Source: Kordiimonadaceae bacterium (GTDB lineage Bacteria; Pseudomonadota; Alphaproteobacteria; Sphingomonadales; Emcibacteraceae). From it: 6,233 nucleotides of DNA. The stretch covers positions 1-6,233 of the forward strand of contig JABIPV010000104.1 in the NCBI GenBank assembly GCA_018699075.1, given 5' to 3'. This document shows, in pieces, positions 1-6,107 of this stretch (position 1 is the first letter of the stretch; each line of letters begins with the position of its first letter). A program made the position numbers and the translations under genes. Below the pieces are notes generated by a model. It saw only the letters and a list, made by a program, of their open reading frames with translations, was not told where the DNA came from and ran no database searches.

Positions 1-567
1 AATAAAAATCCTAGTTTTTGGGCTTCTGGAATTTCAGTAGTAATGCATATGCAGAACCCTCATATTCTAGCTATGCATTTTAATACTAGATATATTTGTA
101 CAACTAAAACCTGGTTTGGTGGAGGTATGGATATAACGCCCACAATAAAAGATAATATTGAAAAAAATAAATTTCACAAAACTCTAAAAACAATGTGTGA
201 TCGACACAACAAGAATTATTATAATAAATATAAAAAATGGTGTGATGAATATTTTTATGTACCTCACCGTAATAGAGCCCGCGGTGAAGGCGGTATTTTT
301 TATGATCAACTCAGTGATAATTGGGACAAAGATTTCGCCTTTACCCAAGATGTCGGGCGTGCATTTTTGGACGTATATCCCTCACTAGTCCGCAAACATA
401 TGAATGAAGAATGGACAGAAGAAGAGCGCGAAGAATTATTATATTATAGAGGTCTATATGCTGAGTTTAACCTCGTTTACGATCGTGGAACATCATTTGG
501 ACTTAAAACCGGTGGAAATGTAGAGGCCATATTAATGTCACTACCACCACATGCTAAATGGAAGTAA
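1..567 (+). CDS. hemF: Oxygen-dependent coproporphyrinogen III oxidase HemF (5' end outside window)
   Basis: This enzyme uses O2 to oxidatively decarboxylate two propionate side chains of coproporphyrinogen III, giving protoporphyrinogen IX in cytoplasmic haem synthesis. The frame is open from base 1, so 188 residues are present; compared with the roughly 300-residue family about 80-110 N-terminal residues are missing. Family landmarks are in order: ASGISVV (residues 8-14 of the fragment), MHFNTRY (25-31) with the conserved His and Arg, WFGGGMDITP (38-47) with the conserved Asp, the HemF signature block KKWCDEYFYVPHR with RGEGGIFYD (about 78-102), and EFNLVYDRGTSFGLKTGG (about 155-172). The protein ends in PPHAKWK. 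Enterobacterial HemF continues about 20 residues further, but this short end is normal for alphaproteobacteria as I recall them. The ATG at 43 is internal and not the start. The stop is TAA, 6 bases before the hydrolase gene, so the two are probably co-transcribed. The identification is very secure. Confidence 0.96.
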   Translation, partial: NKNPSFWASGISVVMHMQNPHILAMHFNTRYICTTKTWFGGGMDITPTIKDNIEKNKFHKTLKTMCDRHNKNYYNKYKKWCDEYFYVPHRNRARGEGGIFYDQLSDNWDKDFAFTQDVGRAFLDVYPSLVRKHMNEEWTEEEREELLYYRGLYAEFNLVYDRGTSFGLKTGGNVEAILMSLPPHAKWK

Positions 568-573
568 AGCTGA

Positions 574-1416
574 ATGGTTTTAATAGATTTTGAAGAAATA
601 ATTAAAAATGAAATTCAAAATCTGGGTGGTCCTTATGTCTGGACCGATATTATGCTTCATGGGGACCATCGCGTTCAAAAAAATGTAAAAAGAAAATCTT
701 ATCGATTACTTGATGCTGAAAACAAGGTCATCTATAGAGGCGATTTGGAACGATGTCGATCGACCCTGTTAAAATTACAAATAAAATTTAAAAGCACCCA
801 CCTAATCCTTCTAATTCATGGCCTTGGTCGTCACGCAGGCATTATGAAAAAAATGAGAGATGCACTTCAAAACGAAGGATTTTCGGCACATTCCTTAAAT
901 TATGCAACTCTTTTCGAAGATGTTTCCACCCATGCAGATAACTTCGAGTATTTAATAAAAAACTTACCTGGAGTTAAGAAAATATCCTTTGTTACTCATA
1001 GCTTAGGCGGGCTAGTCGCCCGGGAACTCCTCAGCCGTGATGACATGTGGCAAAATATAAAACCAGAAAAAATTGTAATGATGGGTACGCCAAATAAAGG
1101 TGCACAAATAGCTGAATTTTTAAATCGTTTAAAAGCTTTTGAAATCATCATGGGCCCCTCTAGTCAAAATGTGTTACCGGATGATAAATTAAAAGAGCTG
1201 CCAGAACCGAAAATCCCTACGTTAATCATCGCGGGTGGTCGCGGAAACAATCTAGGGTATAATCCGTTACTACCTGGTGATAATGACGGAATTGTTACTG
1301 TTGATGAAACCCGCATCGACGAACCGCATGAGTTTATCTGCGTTCCCGTCATTCATACAACCATAATGGATCATAAGAAATCCATTGCGGAAACCATCAA
1401 TTTTTTAAAGACTTAA
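574..1416 (+). CDS. Alpha/beta-hydrolase, esterase/lipase-like
   Basis: This is a 280-residue protein with the serine-hydrolase fold. It has an oxyanion-region motif LILLIHGLG (77-85), a nucleophile elbow THSLGG with the likely catalytic Ser143, and MMGTPNKGA (169-177), typical of lipase/PGAP1-like hydrolases. The acid is probably Asp238 in GDNDGIVTVDE, and the base probably His261 in VIHTTIM. The elbow starts with Thr where most lipases have Gly. About 75 residues precede the core strand and show no motif I recognise. No signal peptide or membrane segment is visible, so it is probably cytoplasmic. The substrate cannot be inferred. The ATG at 574 lies 6 bases after the hemF stop with only a weak GGAAG upstream (560-564), which suggests coupled translation within a hemF operon. 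The 3' end overlaps the convergent CCA-enzyme gene by 20 bases. The fold assignment is secure; the esterase/lipase label is an inference. Confidence 0.85.
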   Translation: MVLIDFEEIIKNEIQNLGGPYVWTDIMLHGDHRVQKNVKRKSYRLLDAENKVIYRGDLERCRSTLLKLQIKFKSTHLILLIHGLGRHAGIMKKMRDALQNEGFSAHSLNYATLFEDVSTHADNFEYLIKNLPGVKKISFVTHSLGGLVARELLSRDDMWQNIKPEKIVMMGTPNKGAQIAEFLNRLKAFEIIMGPSSQNVLPDDKLKELPEPKIPTLIIAGGRGNNLGYNPLLPGDNDGIVTVDETRIDEPHEFICVPVIHTTIMDHKKSIAETINFLKT

Positions 1417-2560
1417 AATCACTCTCAATCCATTTTTTCTCTAAACGGTTTAATTCCAATCCTAGAGCAACTCCGGGTGCCCATCCTTGAATAATTAAAT
1501 CTTTTCCTTGGATACTAAATAGTGGAATTTTGTAGCTTTGAATATATTCCAAAATTTCCTTAGTGAGTTTTCCACGCAGGCACAGATAATGAATAAGAAT
1601 ATCTTTACCAGTTTCATACATTACGCGCCGTAAGGTTTTTTGATCTAAATCATGATAAGGATATTCCTTACCATATTTACTTAAAACATCACTTTGCTTA
1701 TTTGATAAACGTAATTTTTTTGCCGTGTCAGATATAATTTCTTGATCATATGGCAATAAACAGCTTAACCGACCAATGTCATCTTCTATATTCAGAGAAT
1801 TTTCTAATTCAAAATAATTGCAGAAATTAGAAACCCCTTCATTTTCTGGAAGAATTTCATATAGAATACCCGCTTCACACATGATTTTTAAAACTTTTGG
1901 TGCATTATTAGACAATAGTATTTTTCTAAATTCTTGCCAAACTCTCTCCCCTGACAATCCTCTCAGGTCACTCTTTAAGCTTTTTGCAGCTTCATGGCCT
2001 TTATCATCTAAGTTTCCTGAACTAATTTCACCGAAAAATCGATAAAACCTTAAAATACGTAACGCATCCTCTTTAATCCTCTCAAGAGGGGCACCAATAA
2101 AGCGCACACGCCTATCAAGTAGATCTTGATATCCGTTCAAAGGGTCATGAACTGTACCATCCATATCCAAGTATAGGGCATTAAAGGTGAAATCTCGACG
2201 CTTGGCATCTTCTAACCAATCATCGGTAAATTCCACCTGTGCATGGCGACCATCCGTATCCACATCTTGCCGTAGTGTGGTAATTTCAAAAGTTTTATCA
2301 TTAATAACCGCTGTAATTGTCCCAAATTGAATACCTGTGGGATAAACTTTAATATCTGGACTTTCCAATAGATCCATATTTTGCTCAGGCGTTAAAGCCG
2401 AAGCAATATCAATATCCCCTATTTCAGAAAAACCCATCAAAGCATCACGTACAGCGCCTCCAACAATTCGTGCTTTGGTGCCGTACTTATTTAAAACCCC
2501 CATTACTTGTTGAAGATCAGGATCGTTAAGCCATGTTTGGTTTTTAATTTGCATTTTCAT
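1397..2560 (-). CDS. cca: CCA tRNA nucleotidyltransferase / poly(A) polymerase family
   Basis: This class II nucleotidyltransferase builds or repairs the 3'-CCA end of tRNAs. Motifs in order (387-residue numbering): RIVGGAVRD (31-39) and the metal-binding DID pair Asp49/Asp51 of the catalytic palm, GRHAQVEF (104-111), RRDFTFNALY (121-130), VHDPLNGYQDL (137-147), and RIKEDALRILRF (161-172) carrying the EDxxR nucleotide-recognition motif. A helical C-terminal body follows. The C-terminal stretch GKDLIIQGWAPG...LEKKWIESDF (352 onwards) resembles alphaproteobacterial CCA enzymes more than PcnB-type poly(A) polymerases, which carry a basic tail. It is the last gene of the leftward run DUF1285-Nudix-cca, and its start overlaps the Nudix stop by up to 17 bases. 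The start could be the ATG at 2560 or the one at 2554; the GGTGA at 2561-2565 is better spaced for the latter (385 residues). The stop is TGA, inside the 3' end of the convergent hydrolase gene. CCA versus poly(A) activity cannot be fully settled from sequence. Confidence 0.92.
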   Translation of the reverse strand: MKMQIKNQTWLNDPDLQQVMGVLNKYGTKARIVGGAVRDALMGFSEIGDIDIASALTPEQNMDLLESPDIKVYPTGIQFGTITAVINDKTFEITTLRQDVDTDGRHAQVEFTDDWLEDAKRRDFTFNALYLDMDGTVHDPLNGYQDLLDRRVRFIGAPLERIKEDALRILRFYRFFGEISSGNLDDKGHEAAKSLKSDLRGLSGERVWQEFRKILLSNNAPKVLKIMCEAGILYEILPENEGVSNFCNYFELENSLNIEDDIGRLSCLLPYDQEIISDTAKKLRLSNKQSDVLSKYGKEYPYHDLDQKTLRRVMYETGKDILIHYLCLRGKLTKEILEYIQSYKIPLFSIQGKDLIIQGWAPGVALGLELNRLEKKWIESDFKSLKN

Positions 2561-3200
2561 TCACCAAATTTGCGAAGCGAACCAACATCGCCGCCGTAGC
2601 ACCCCAAATTTTATGATCGTCATGGGGAAAAACGTAATAAAAGCGTTTTTCTCCTTTCCACATCATTCCTTCAACTGTGTGATTTTTATCATCTAAAATA
2701 TAATCAAGCGGCACTTCAAAAACGTCCTCAACCTCACTTTGTTCAGGCACAATTTCGAAATCAGGGTTTATAAACCCGACAACTGGTGTAACACTATAAC
2801 CGGTTACAGTTTCATAATCTTCCATTGCACCAACGATTTGGGCATTGTCTTGCGGTAAATTAATTTCTTCTCGTGCTTCACGTAAAGCTGTTGCCATTGC
2901 ATGAGCATCTTCATCATCACAGCGCCCACCGGGAAAGCTCACTTGACCACTATGACTTTTTAATTGCGATGATCTTTTGGTTAACAAAATTGAAAACTGT
3001 TCACCACGTTCCACAATAGGAATAAGAACCGCAGATGGTTTAAGCGGTAGATCATTCATTATATCCATGTTCTCAGCAGGGCGATAAATACTATGGTCGC
3101 CGACAATAGGGCGTACCCATTCTCGTTTTGATGCGGGCGTAAGAGCCCTTTCCATCACCGGGTCATGACGTTCAAATATTTCTGTAATTATTTTCTTCAT
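2544..3200 (-). CDS. Nudix hydrolase, CoA pyrophosphatase type (NudL/YeaB-like)
   Basis: This family hydrolyses CoA and CoA derivatives to a phosphopantetheine product and 3',5'-ADP, trimming damaged or excess cofactor. The 218-residue protein has the family-specific NuCoA signature LLTKRSSQLKSHSG...SFPGG (72-92), which runs directly into the Nudix box. The box shows GGRCDDEDAH (91-100) followed by ALREAREEINL (105-115), whose metal-binding Glu residues are in the REAREE core. The residue where the general Nudix box has its first Glu is displaced, as it is in E. coli NudL, so this is a subfamily trait. No signal peptide is seen. The start ATG lies 3 bases after the DUF1285 stop and has no clear Shine-Dalgarno sequence, suggesting coupled translation. 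The TAA stop falls inside the start of cca. The family call is secure; CoA as substrate rests on the signature. Confidence 0.92.
   Translation of the reverse strand: MKKIITEIFERHDPVMERALTPASKREWVRPIVGDHSIYRPAENMDIMNDLPLKPSAVLIPIVERGEQFSILLTKRSSQLKSHSGQVSFPGGRCDDEDAHAMATALREAREEINLPQDNAQIVGAMEDYETVTGYSVTPVVGFINPDFEIVPEQSEVEDVFEVPLDYILDDKNHTVEGMMWKGEKRFYYVFPHDDHKIWGATAAMLVRFANLVNENAN
2561..2565 (-). promoter_or_regulatory. Shine-Dalgarno-like GGTGA that bears on the cca start
   Basis: On the minus strand the sequence reads GGTGA-ATGAAA-ATG. GGTGA matches the 3' part of the AAGGAGGTGA ribosome-binding consensus. It abuts the first ATG (2560) with no spacer but stands 6 bases from the second ATG (2554), which is in the same frame two codons on. 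This favours 2554 as the real initiation codon. Either way the site lies inside the end of the Nudix coding region, so ribosomes finishing that gene could supply initiation. Confidence 0.45.
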
Positions 3201-3203
3201 ATT

Positions 3204-3761
3204 TTAACTTAAAGGGAAAAACTCCCCACCACTCCAAACGCCATACTCCCCGTTATTCTCAACAGCTATATCCACCAGTTGATAATAAACATTCCGGCTT
3301 ATTAAGGCTTCTAACCTATCGCGTACCAATACATACGGTGAAGGTTCGCCCGTCTGATTATTTATACTAACCCGTATTGGATTTTCTTTTCCTACATTAA
3401 CATAATCATCCAAATTGGTTCTGAATAATATTTGCTTATCTTCAACTTCCATTTCAACGGCGACAAAAGGAGCATCCACAACTTTTATACCGACCTTCTC
3501 AACGGGTGTAACTAAATAATATTGATCTTTATCTTGGCGTAATATTGTCGAAAAAAGTTTAACCATACGTTGTCGACTAATTGGTGTTCCCATGTAATCC
3601 CAACTACCATCCCGGTTAATACACATATCAATATCACCACAAAAATCTGGGTTCCACAAATGTACGGGCGGCAATTTTTTATCCCCCTTCGCCTTTTCAG
3701 CCGCAATGGCAAAAAGTTCAGGGCGAAACCCAGCTGTTTTATGATTTTCATTGTCTGTCAT
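3204..3761 (-). CDS. DUF1285 family protein of unknown function
   Basis: A 185-residue protein matching the DUF1285 family from memory of its motifs: LPPVHLWNPDFCGDIDMCINRD (30-51), GSWDYMGTPISR (52-63), VKLFSTILR (67-75), and YYLVTPVEKVGIKVVDAPF (81-99), the family's most recognisable block. It has no signal peptide or membrane segment, so it is presumably cytoplasmic. The biochemical role is unknown to me; structural-genomics work on the family, as I recall, suggested a signalling or ligand-binding role without proof. The first gene of the DUF1285-Nudix-cca run, it has the best ribosome-binding site there: GGAG (3767-3770) 5 bases from the ATG. A TATAAT hexamer sits just upstream (3787-3792). 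Conserved linkage to tRNA CCA maturation and a CoA/nucleotide hydrolase hints at a housekeeping role, but that is association only. Confidence 0.9.
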   Translation of the reverse strand: MTDNENHKTAGFRPELFAIAAEKAKGDKKLPPVHLWNPDFCGDIDMCINRDGSWDYMGTPISRQRMVKLFSTILRQDKDQYYLVTPVEKVGIKVVDAPFVAVEMEVEDKQILFRTNLDDYVNVGKENPIRVSINNQTGEPSPYVLVRDRLEALISRNVYYQLVDIAVENNGEYGVWSGGEFFPLS

Positions 3762-3786
3762 AAATGCTCCATGAATACTTCAGAAC

Positions 3787-3792
3787 ATTATA
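3787..3792 (-). promoter_or_regulatory. Possible -10 element for the DUF1285-Nudix-cca operon
   Basis: The minus strand carries a perfect TATAAT in the 54-base gap between the GNAT stop and the DUF1285 start. A start point about 7 bases downstream would leave a leader of roughly 20 bases containing the GGAG site. No good -35 is present at 16-18 bases (the 17-base position reads TATCAA) and there is no TGn extension. In AT-rich DNA a lone hexamer is weak evidence. Confidence 0.35.
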
Positions 3793-3815
3793 TGATAAGA
3801 AAATTATTTTTGATA

Positions 3816-4298
3816 TTAAGTTTTTTTAATTTTGCCGTGAATATCTTTTAAGGAACCGGGAACCAGTTCATGTGCCAGTAGTCGACTTTGATCCTGCTGG
3901 CCATCCATAATTAATCCTGTCGCCAGCGCCCGCGTAAAACCAATTTTCTGATAGTAAGCTTCATCGCCAACCAGAATCACAGATAAATAACCTATCTCTT
4001 CAGCTGTCATTAAACCATGCCTCATTAAATTAAGACCATATCCGTTACCTTGTTTTTTGGGATCAATGGCAATCGGGCCTAATAACAATGACCGCGTCTC
4101 ACCAATATTAATTGGCCAAAACCTTAATGTTCCAATGATTTGTTCACCATCGCTTATAACAAAGGATAAGTCGTCTATTGCCGCGATACCTTCCCGTAAA
4201 GCATATGCCGCTTTATTTTGACGGTCCCTACCAAAGGTTAAGTCAAGCAGAGCTTCTACCAATTCAGCATCATCAGGTGTTTGTAATCTGATCTTCAT
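3816..4298 (-). CDS. GNAT family N-acetyltransferase (YhbS-like)
   Basis: A 160-residue cytoplasmic enzyme of the Gcn5-related acetyltransferase fold, transferring acetyl from acetyl-CoA to an amine. Visible motifs: an N-terminal MKIRLQTPDDAELV strand-helix start, the core strand LLLGPIAIDP (71-80), the pyrophosphate-binding loop QGNGYGLNLM (83-92, the Q/RxxGxG/A motif), and a C-terminal ILVGDEAYYQKIGF (108-121) whose Tyr pair and GF ending are typical of the YhbS-like subgroup (COG3153). The substrate cannot be deduced. The start ATG at 4298 has a weak GAAG-type ribosome site 8 bases upstream. The gene lies 54 bases upstream of the DUF1285 operon on the same strand and could share its transcript. 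It is downstream of the porin, with a weak hairpin between. Fold assignment is strong, function open. Confidence 0.9.
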   Translation of the reverse strand: MKIRLQTPDDAELVEALLDLTFGRDRQNKAAYALREGIAAIDDLSFVISDGEQIIGTLRFWPINIGETRSLLLGPIAIDPKKQGNGYGLNLMRHGLMTAEEIGYLSVILVGDEAYYQKIGFTRALATGLIMDGQQDQSRLLAHELVPGSLKDIHGKIKKT

Positions 4299-4333
4299 TT
4301 ATAACACTTCATTAATTTAATTCAGTGGGAAGT

Positions 4334-4339
4334 ATCATA
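4334..4339 (-). promoter_or_regulatory. Possible -10 element for the GNAT gene
   Basis: TATGAT on the minus strand differs from the sigma-70 consensus at one base and would place the start point near 4327, giving a leader of about 29 bases. The best -35 candidate, TTGCTG at a 16-base spacing, matches only the first three bases. The surrounding DNA is very AT-rich, so chance is a real possibility. Confidence 0.25.
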
Positions 4340-4405
4340 TAAAAATATCTAAATCCAGCAATTAATCAAAATTAATGGTAAATAAATGACATAAAAACAG
4401 AATAA

Positions 4406-4434
4406 AATTCGGTAAAATTAATATAAACCGAATT
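4406..4434 (-). terminator. Weak intrinsic terminator after the porin gene
   Basis: Just past the porin stop codon the minus strand forms an 8-bp perfect stem AATTCGGT/ACCGAATT around a 13-base loop, followed by a T-rich run (TTATTCTGTTTTT). The stem has only three G-C pairs and the T run is broken, so termination would be inefficient. Its position directly after the gene supports the call. Confidence 0.4.
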
Positions 4435-4436
4435 AA

Positions 4437-5795
4437 TTACCAAGAAACCTGTAGTCTTATATTAAATGTATCTACTAAATCAGTATTTAAACCGAGTTGA
4501 TTTTTAATAATTGTATGCGCATAGTTTGCTTGAACTTTCATATAATTATTCAAATACCAATCAGCACCGATAATATAAGAGTTCTGTTTAGTGCCGAAAG
4601 TTTCATGGGTGAAATCCATGGTATCATAACGTGCAGCAATTTTTACTTCGCCCATACCGCCCTCCCCAACAGGACTTTTAACTTCTACGTTATCAAATTT
4701 ACCTTTTTCGCTATTAATTATGCGCTCTCCACCAGTTGGGAAAAAACTAACTTCAAAATAACCACCTTTATATAATGGATCAGTAATTGTGAGCATATCA
4801 CTGGCACTTATTTTATTTTTTATAAATCCGTATTCAGATTGTGCTGCAAACGATCCTATGGAAGCGACAAACTCAATTCCGTTAAACTGTTCGGAAGTAA
4901 TATTAAACAATTCGCTGGTTAATGGCTTAATACTACCCTGATGGCTAAAAGGTCGATCACTATAATTATGATCAAAATTGTTACCATTTTCATTTCGAAA
5001 AAAGAATGATGTACCAAAATGAAGCCTTAGTCCATTTTCAAACACCGGGCTATAAGTCAACCTAGACGTGATCATATTATTATCATCAACCGATGAATTA
5101 ACAGTTGCCAGGGTTTCAAAATAATATCCTCCACTAACAGTCCAATTATCCCCATGGGTAGTAAGACCTACCCCGACACGCGGCCTTGCCCTAAGAACAT
5201 TTAAAAAGGCGGCCCGTGAAGAAAAACTGGTATTTGGCGAAGGTGTTGATTTTTCAAGTCCAGTGAATGTACGTGTTTGACCAATTATTATATTAGAATT
5301 CCCAAAGCTATAATCAATATAGGCCAATTTCACTTCAACCTGATCATCAACCAGTTTTGCTGCAAGTCGGTATTCAAAGTTGGTAAACATTTTACCACGA
5401 AAGCCAAATTCAAGCGCACGAGCTTCAAAGCCATTGATCTTATCACCGGGTCGTGATGTGCCATCGCCATCTTTAAAGTTAACAACAGCGTAATCATAAA
5501 TCATTCAACTATTCGTCTCGAATGAAAAACGTCCATCTCTGGTTTCTAATTTTGGAGCAGGATTCCATGTAATTATGGTATCACCCGGTTGTGGCTCTAC
5601 TGCGCTTCTTCTTTCGCTAGCATTAACCGTTGCTTTAAGCTCATCTATCTGCTTTTGAAGGTTTTCAACATTTGGCATTTCAAATTCAGGTTCTGATGAG
5701 CCAGTTTGTGCATAAGCCGTATGTATGCCAATTAAGAAAGAAAATGTAACAGCATAAAAAACTGTTTTAATATCAAAAGTAGAAATTAAATTCAT
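4437..5795 (-). pseudogene. OprO/OprP-like porin interrupted by an in-frame TGA
   Basis: One 453-codon frame encodes an outer-membrane porin of the phosphate-selective O/P type. From the ATG at 5795: a signal peptide (residues 1-29, hydrophobic FYAVTFSFLIGI, cleavage at AYA|QT), a short coiled coil NVENLQKQIDELKATV (about 42-57) as in OprP, then the barrel from about residue 88 (TRDGRFSF...IYDYAVV). Landmarks include IIIGQTRTFTGLE (169-181), PRVGVGL (205-211) and a final Trp (VSW) fitting the aromatic C-terminal signal for barrel insertion. Codon 97 is TGA, inside the first barrel strand; homologues, as I recall, have a basic or Gly residue here, so CGA to TGA is the simplest origin. Translation would give a 96-residue exported stub; restart at the adjacent ATG would give a barrel without signal peptide. 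The upstream GTG at 5813 lacks a ribosome site; ATG 5795 has a weak GAG. The rest of the frame is intact, so the lesion is recent, an error, or read through. Substrate (phosphate or other anion) is unproven. Confidence 0.85.
5505..5507 (-). other. In-frame TGA in the porin gene, immediately followed by ATG
   Basis: The minus strand reads AAT AGT TGA ATG ATT TAT GAT, with the porin frame the same on both sides. The sense residues flanking the stop (RFSFETNS and MIYDYAVVNF) together form the usual first-strand region of an OprP-type barrel. The ATG directly after the stop would allow restart, but the only Shine-Dalgarno-like bases (GAG) lie about 12 bases upstream. The sequence after TGA is A, not the C that favours readthrough. 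Confidence 0.9.
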
Positions 5796-5820
5796 AAATA
5801 AGCTCAAACGCACAATATAT

Positions 5821-5850
5821 ATTAAAGACTAGAAACTAAACATTACTCAA
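5821..5850 (-). promoter_or_regulatory. Possible porin promoter
   Basis: On the minus strand TTGAGT (5845-5850, four of six matches to the -35 consensus) and TTTAAT (5821-5826, five of six to the -10) are 18 bases apart. The start point would fall near 5814, leaving about 19 bases before the ATG at 5795. The -35 lies inside the left arm of an inverted repeat. It is a plausible sigma-70 promoter, not demonstrated. Confidence 0.35.
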
Positions 5851-5882
5851 TTTTCGTCAAGTAGTAGTTTCAATTTGAGTAA
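5843..5882. repeat. 8-bp inverted repeat upstream of the porin
   Basis: TTACTCAA (5843-5850) and its exact reverse complement TTGAGTAA (5875-5882) are separated by 24 bases, 32 bases centre to centre, close to three helical turns. The porin-proximal arm overlaps the proposed -35. The layout suits a dimeric or tetrameric regulator, or a weak hairpin. It does not resemble the CTGTCAT-type Pho box expected of a phosphate-regulated porin. Confidence 0.4.
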
Positions 5883-6070
5883 ATAACATGATTTTCTAAC
5901 GGCTGATTCGCTTTAAAACTTAAATTCACATCATTCAGTATTTAATTTTGAAATTATTACTTTTTAAGCATTCTACATTAACAACCTTGTATAATTGATT
6001 GTAAGCATTATTTAAATGATGAATAATAAGTTAATTTTATAAATTGTAAATCAACCCTTATTTGGTGAAC
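5883..6070. other. AT-rich intergenic stretch with no recognisable gene
   Basis: Both strands were read for ORFs, ribosome sites and RNA folds. The only open frames are around ten codons or fewer (for example the ATG near 6017 that stops after eight codons). An isolated TATAAT occurs on the plus strand at 5990-5995 without a matching -35. There is no tRNA-like or repeat structure. Confidence 0.6.
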
Positions 6071-6101
6071 TTGAGAAATTAACCTTTTGTCAATCTATAC
6101 T
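6071..6101 (+). promoter_or_regulatory. Possible promoter for the putative small RNA
   Basis: TTGAGA (6071-6076) and TATACT (6096-6101, one mismatch to TATAAT) are 19 bases apart, longer than the ideal 17. Transcription would start near 6108. A second -35-like TTGTCA (6087-6092) has only a poor partner (TAGTAA at 6111-6116). The pairing is speculative. Confidence 0.3.
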
Positions 6102-6107
6102 TCATAG

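Noticed and set aside
197..388. Small ORF inside hemF in another frame
   Set aside because: It overlaps highly conserved HemF sequence and has no domain or ribosome site. The same applies to open frames antisense to the hydrolase, cca, DUF1285 and porin genes.
1366..1385. ATGGAT/ATCCAT inverted repeat as a terminator for cca
   Set aside because: It is a 6-bp AT-rich stem inside the hydrolase coding region with no T run on either side; likely chance.
5505..5507. TGA read as tryptophan (alternative genetic code)
   Set aside because: All Trp residues in the other genes use TGG, no other real gene contains an internal TGA, and cca ends at TGA exactly where its family should end. An AT-rich genome with TGA=Trp would show many internal TGA codons.
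5440..5507. Selenocysteine insertion at the porin TGA
   Set aside because: No convincing SECIS hairpin follows the TGA. The only nearby stem is a 5-bp ATCAC/GTGAT about 50 bases on, and porins of this family have no known Sec or Cys at this point.
5505..5813. Two separate genes: a small secreted protein and a separate barrel protein
   Set aside because: They share one frame, the stop lies inside the first barrel strand, and the second part would lack a signal peptide. GTG at 5813 has no ribosome site, while ATG 5795 fits the signal peptide better.
5814..5900. Pho box upstream of the OprP-like porin
   Set aside because: No pair of CTGTCAT-like direct repeats is present; only the TTACTCAA inverted repeat is seen, so phosphate control is not supported.
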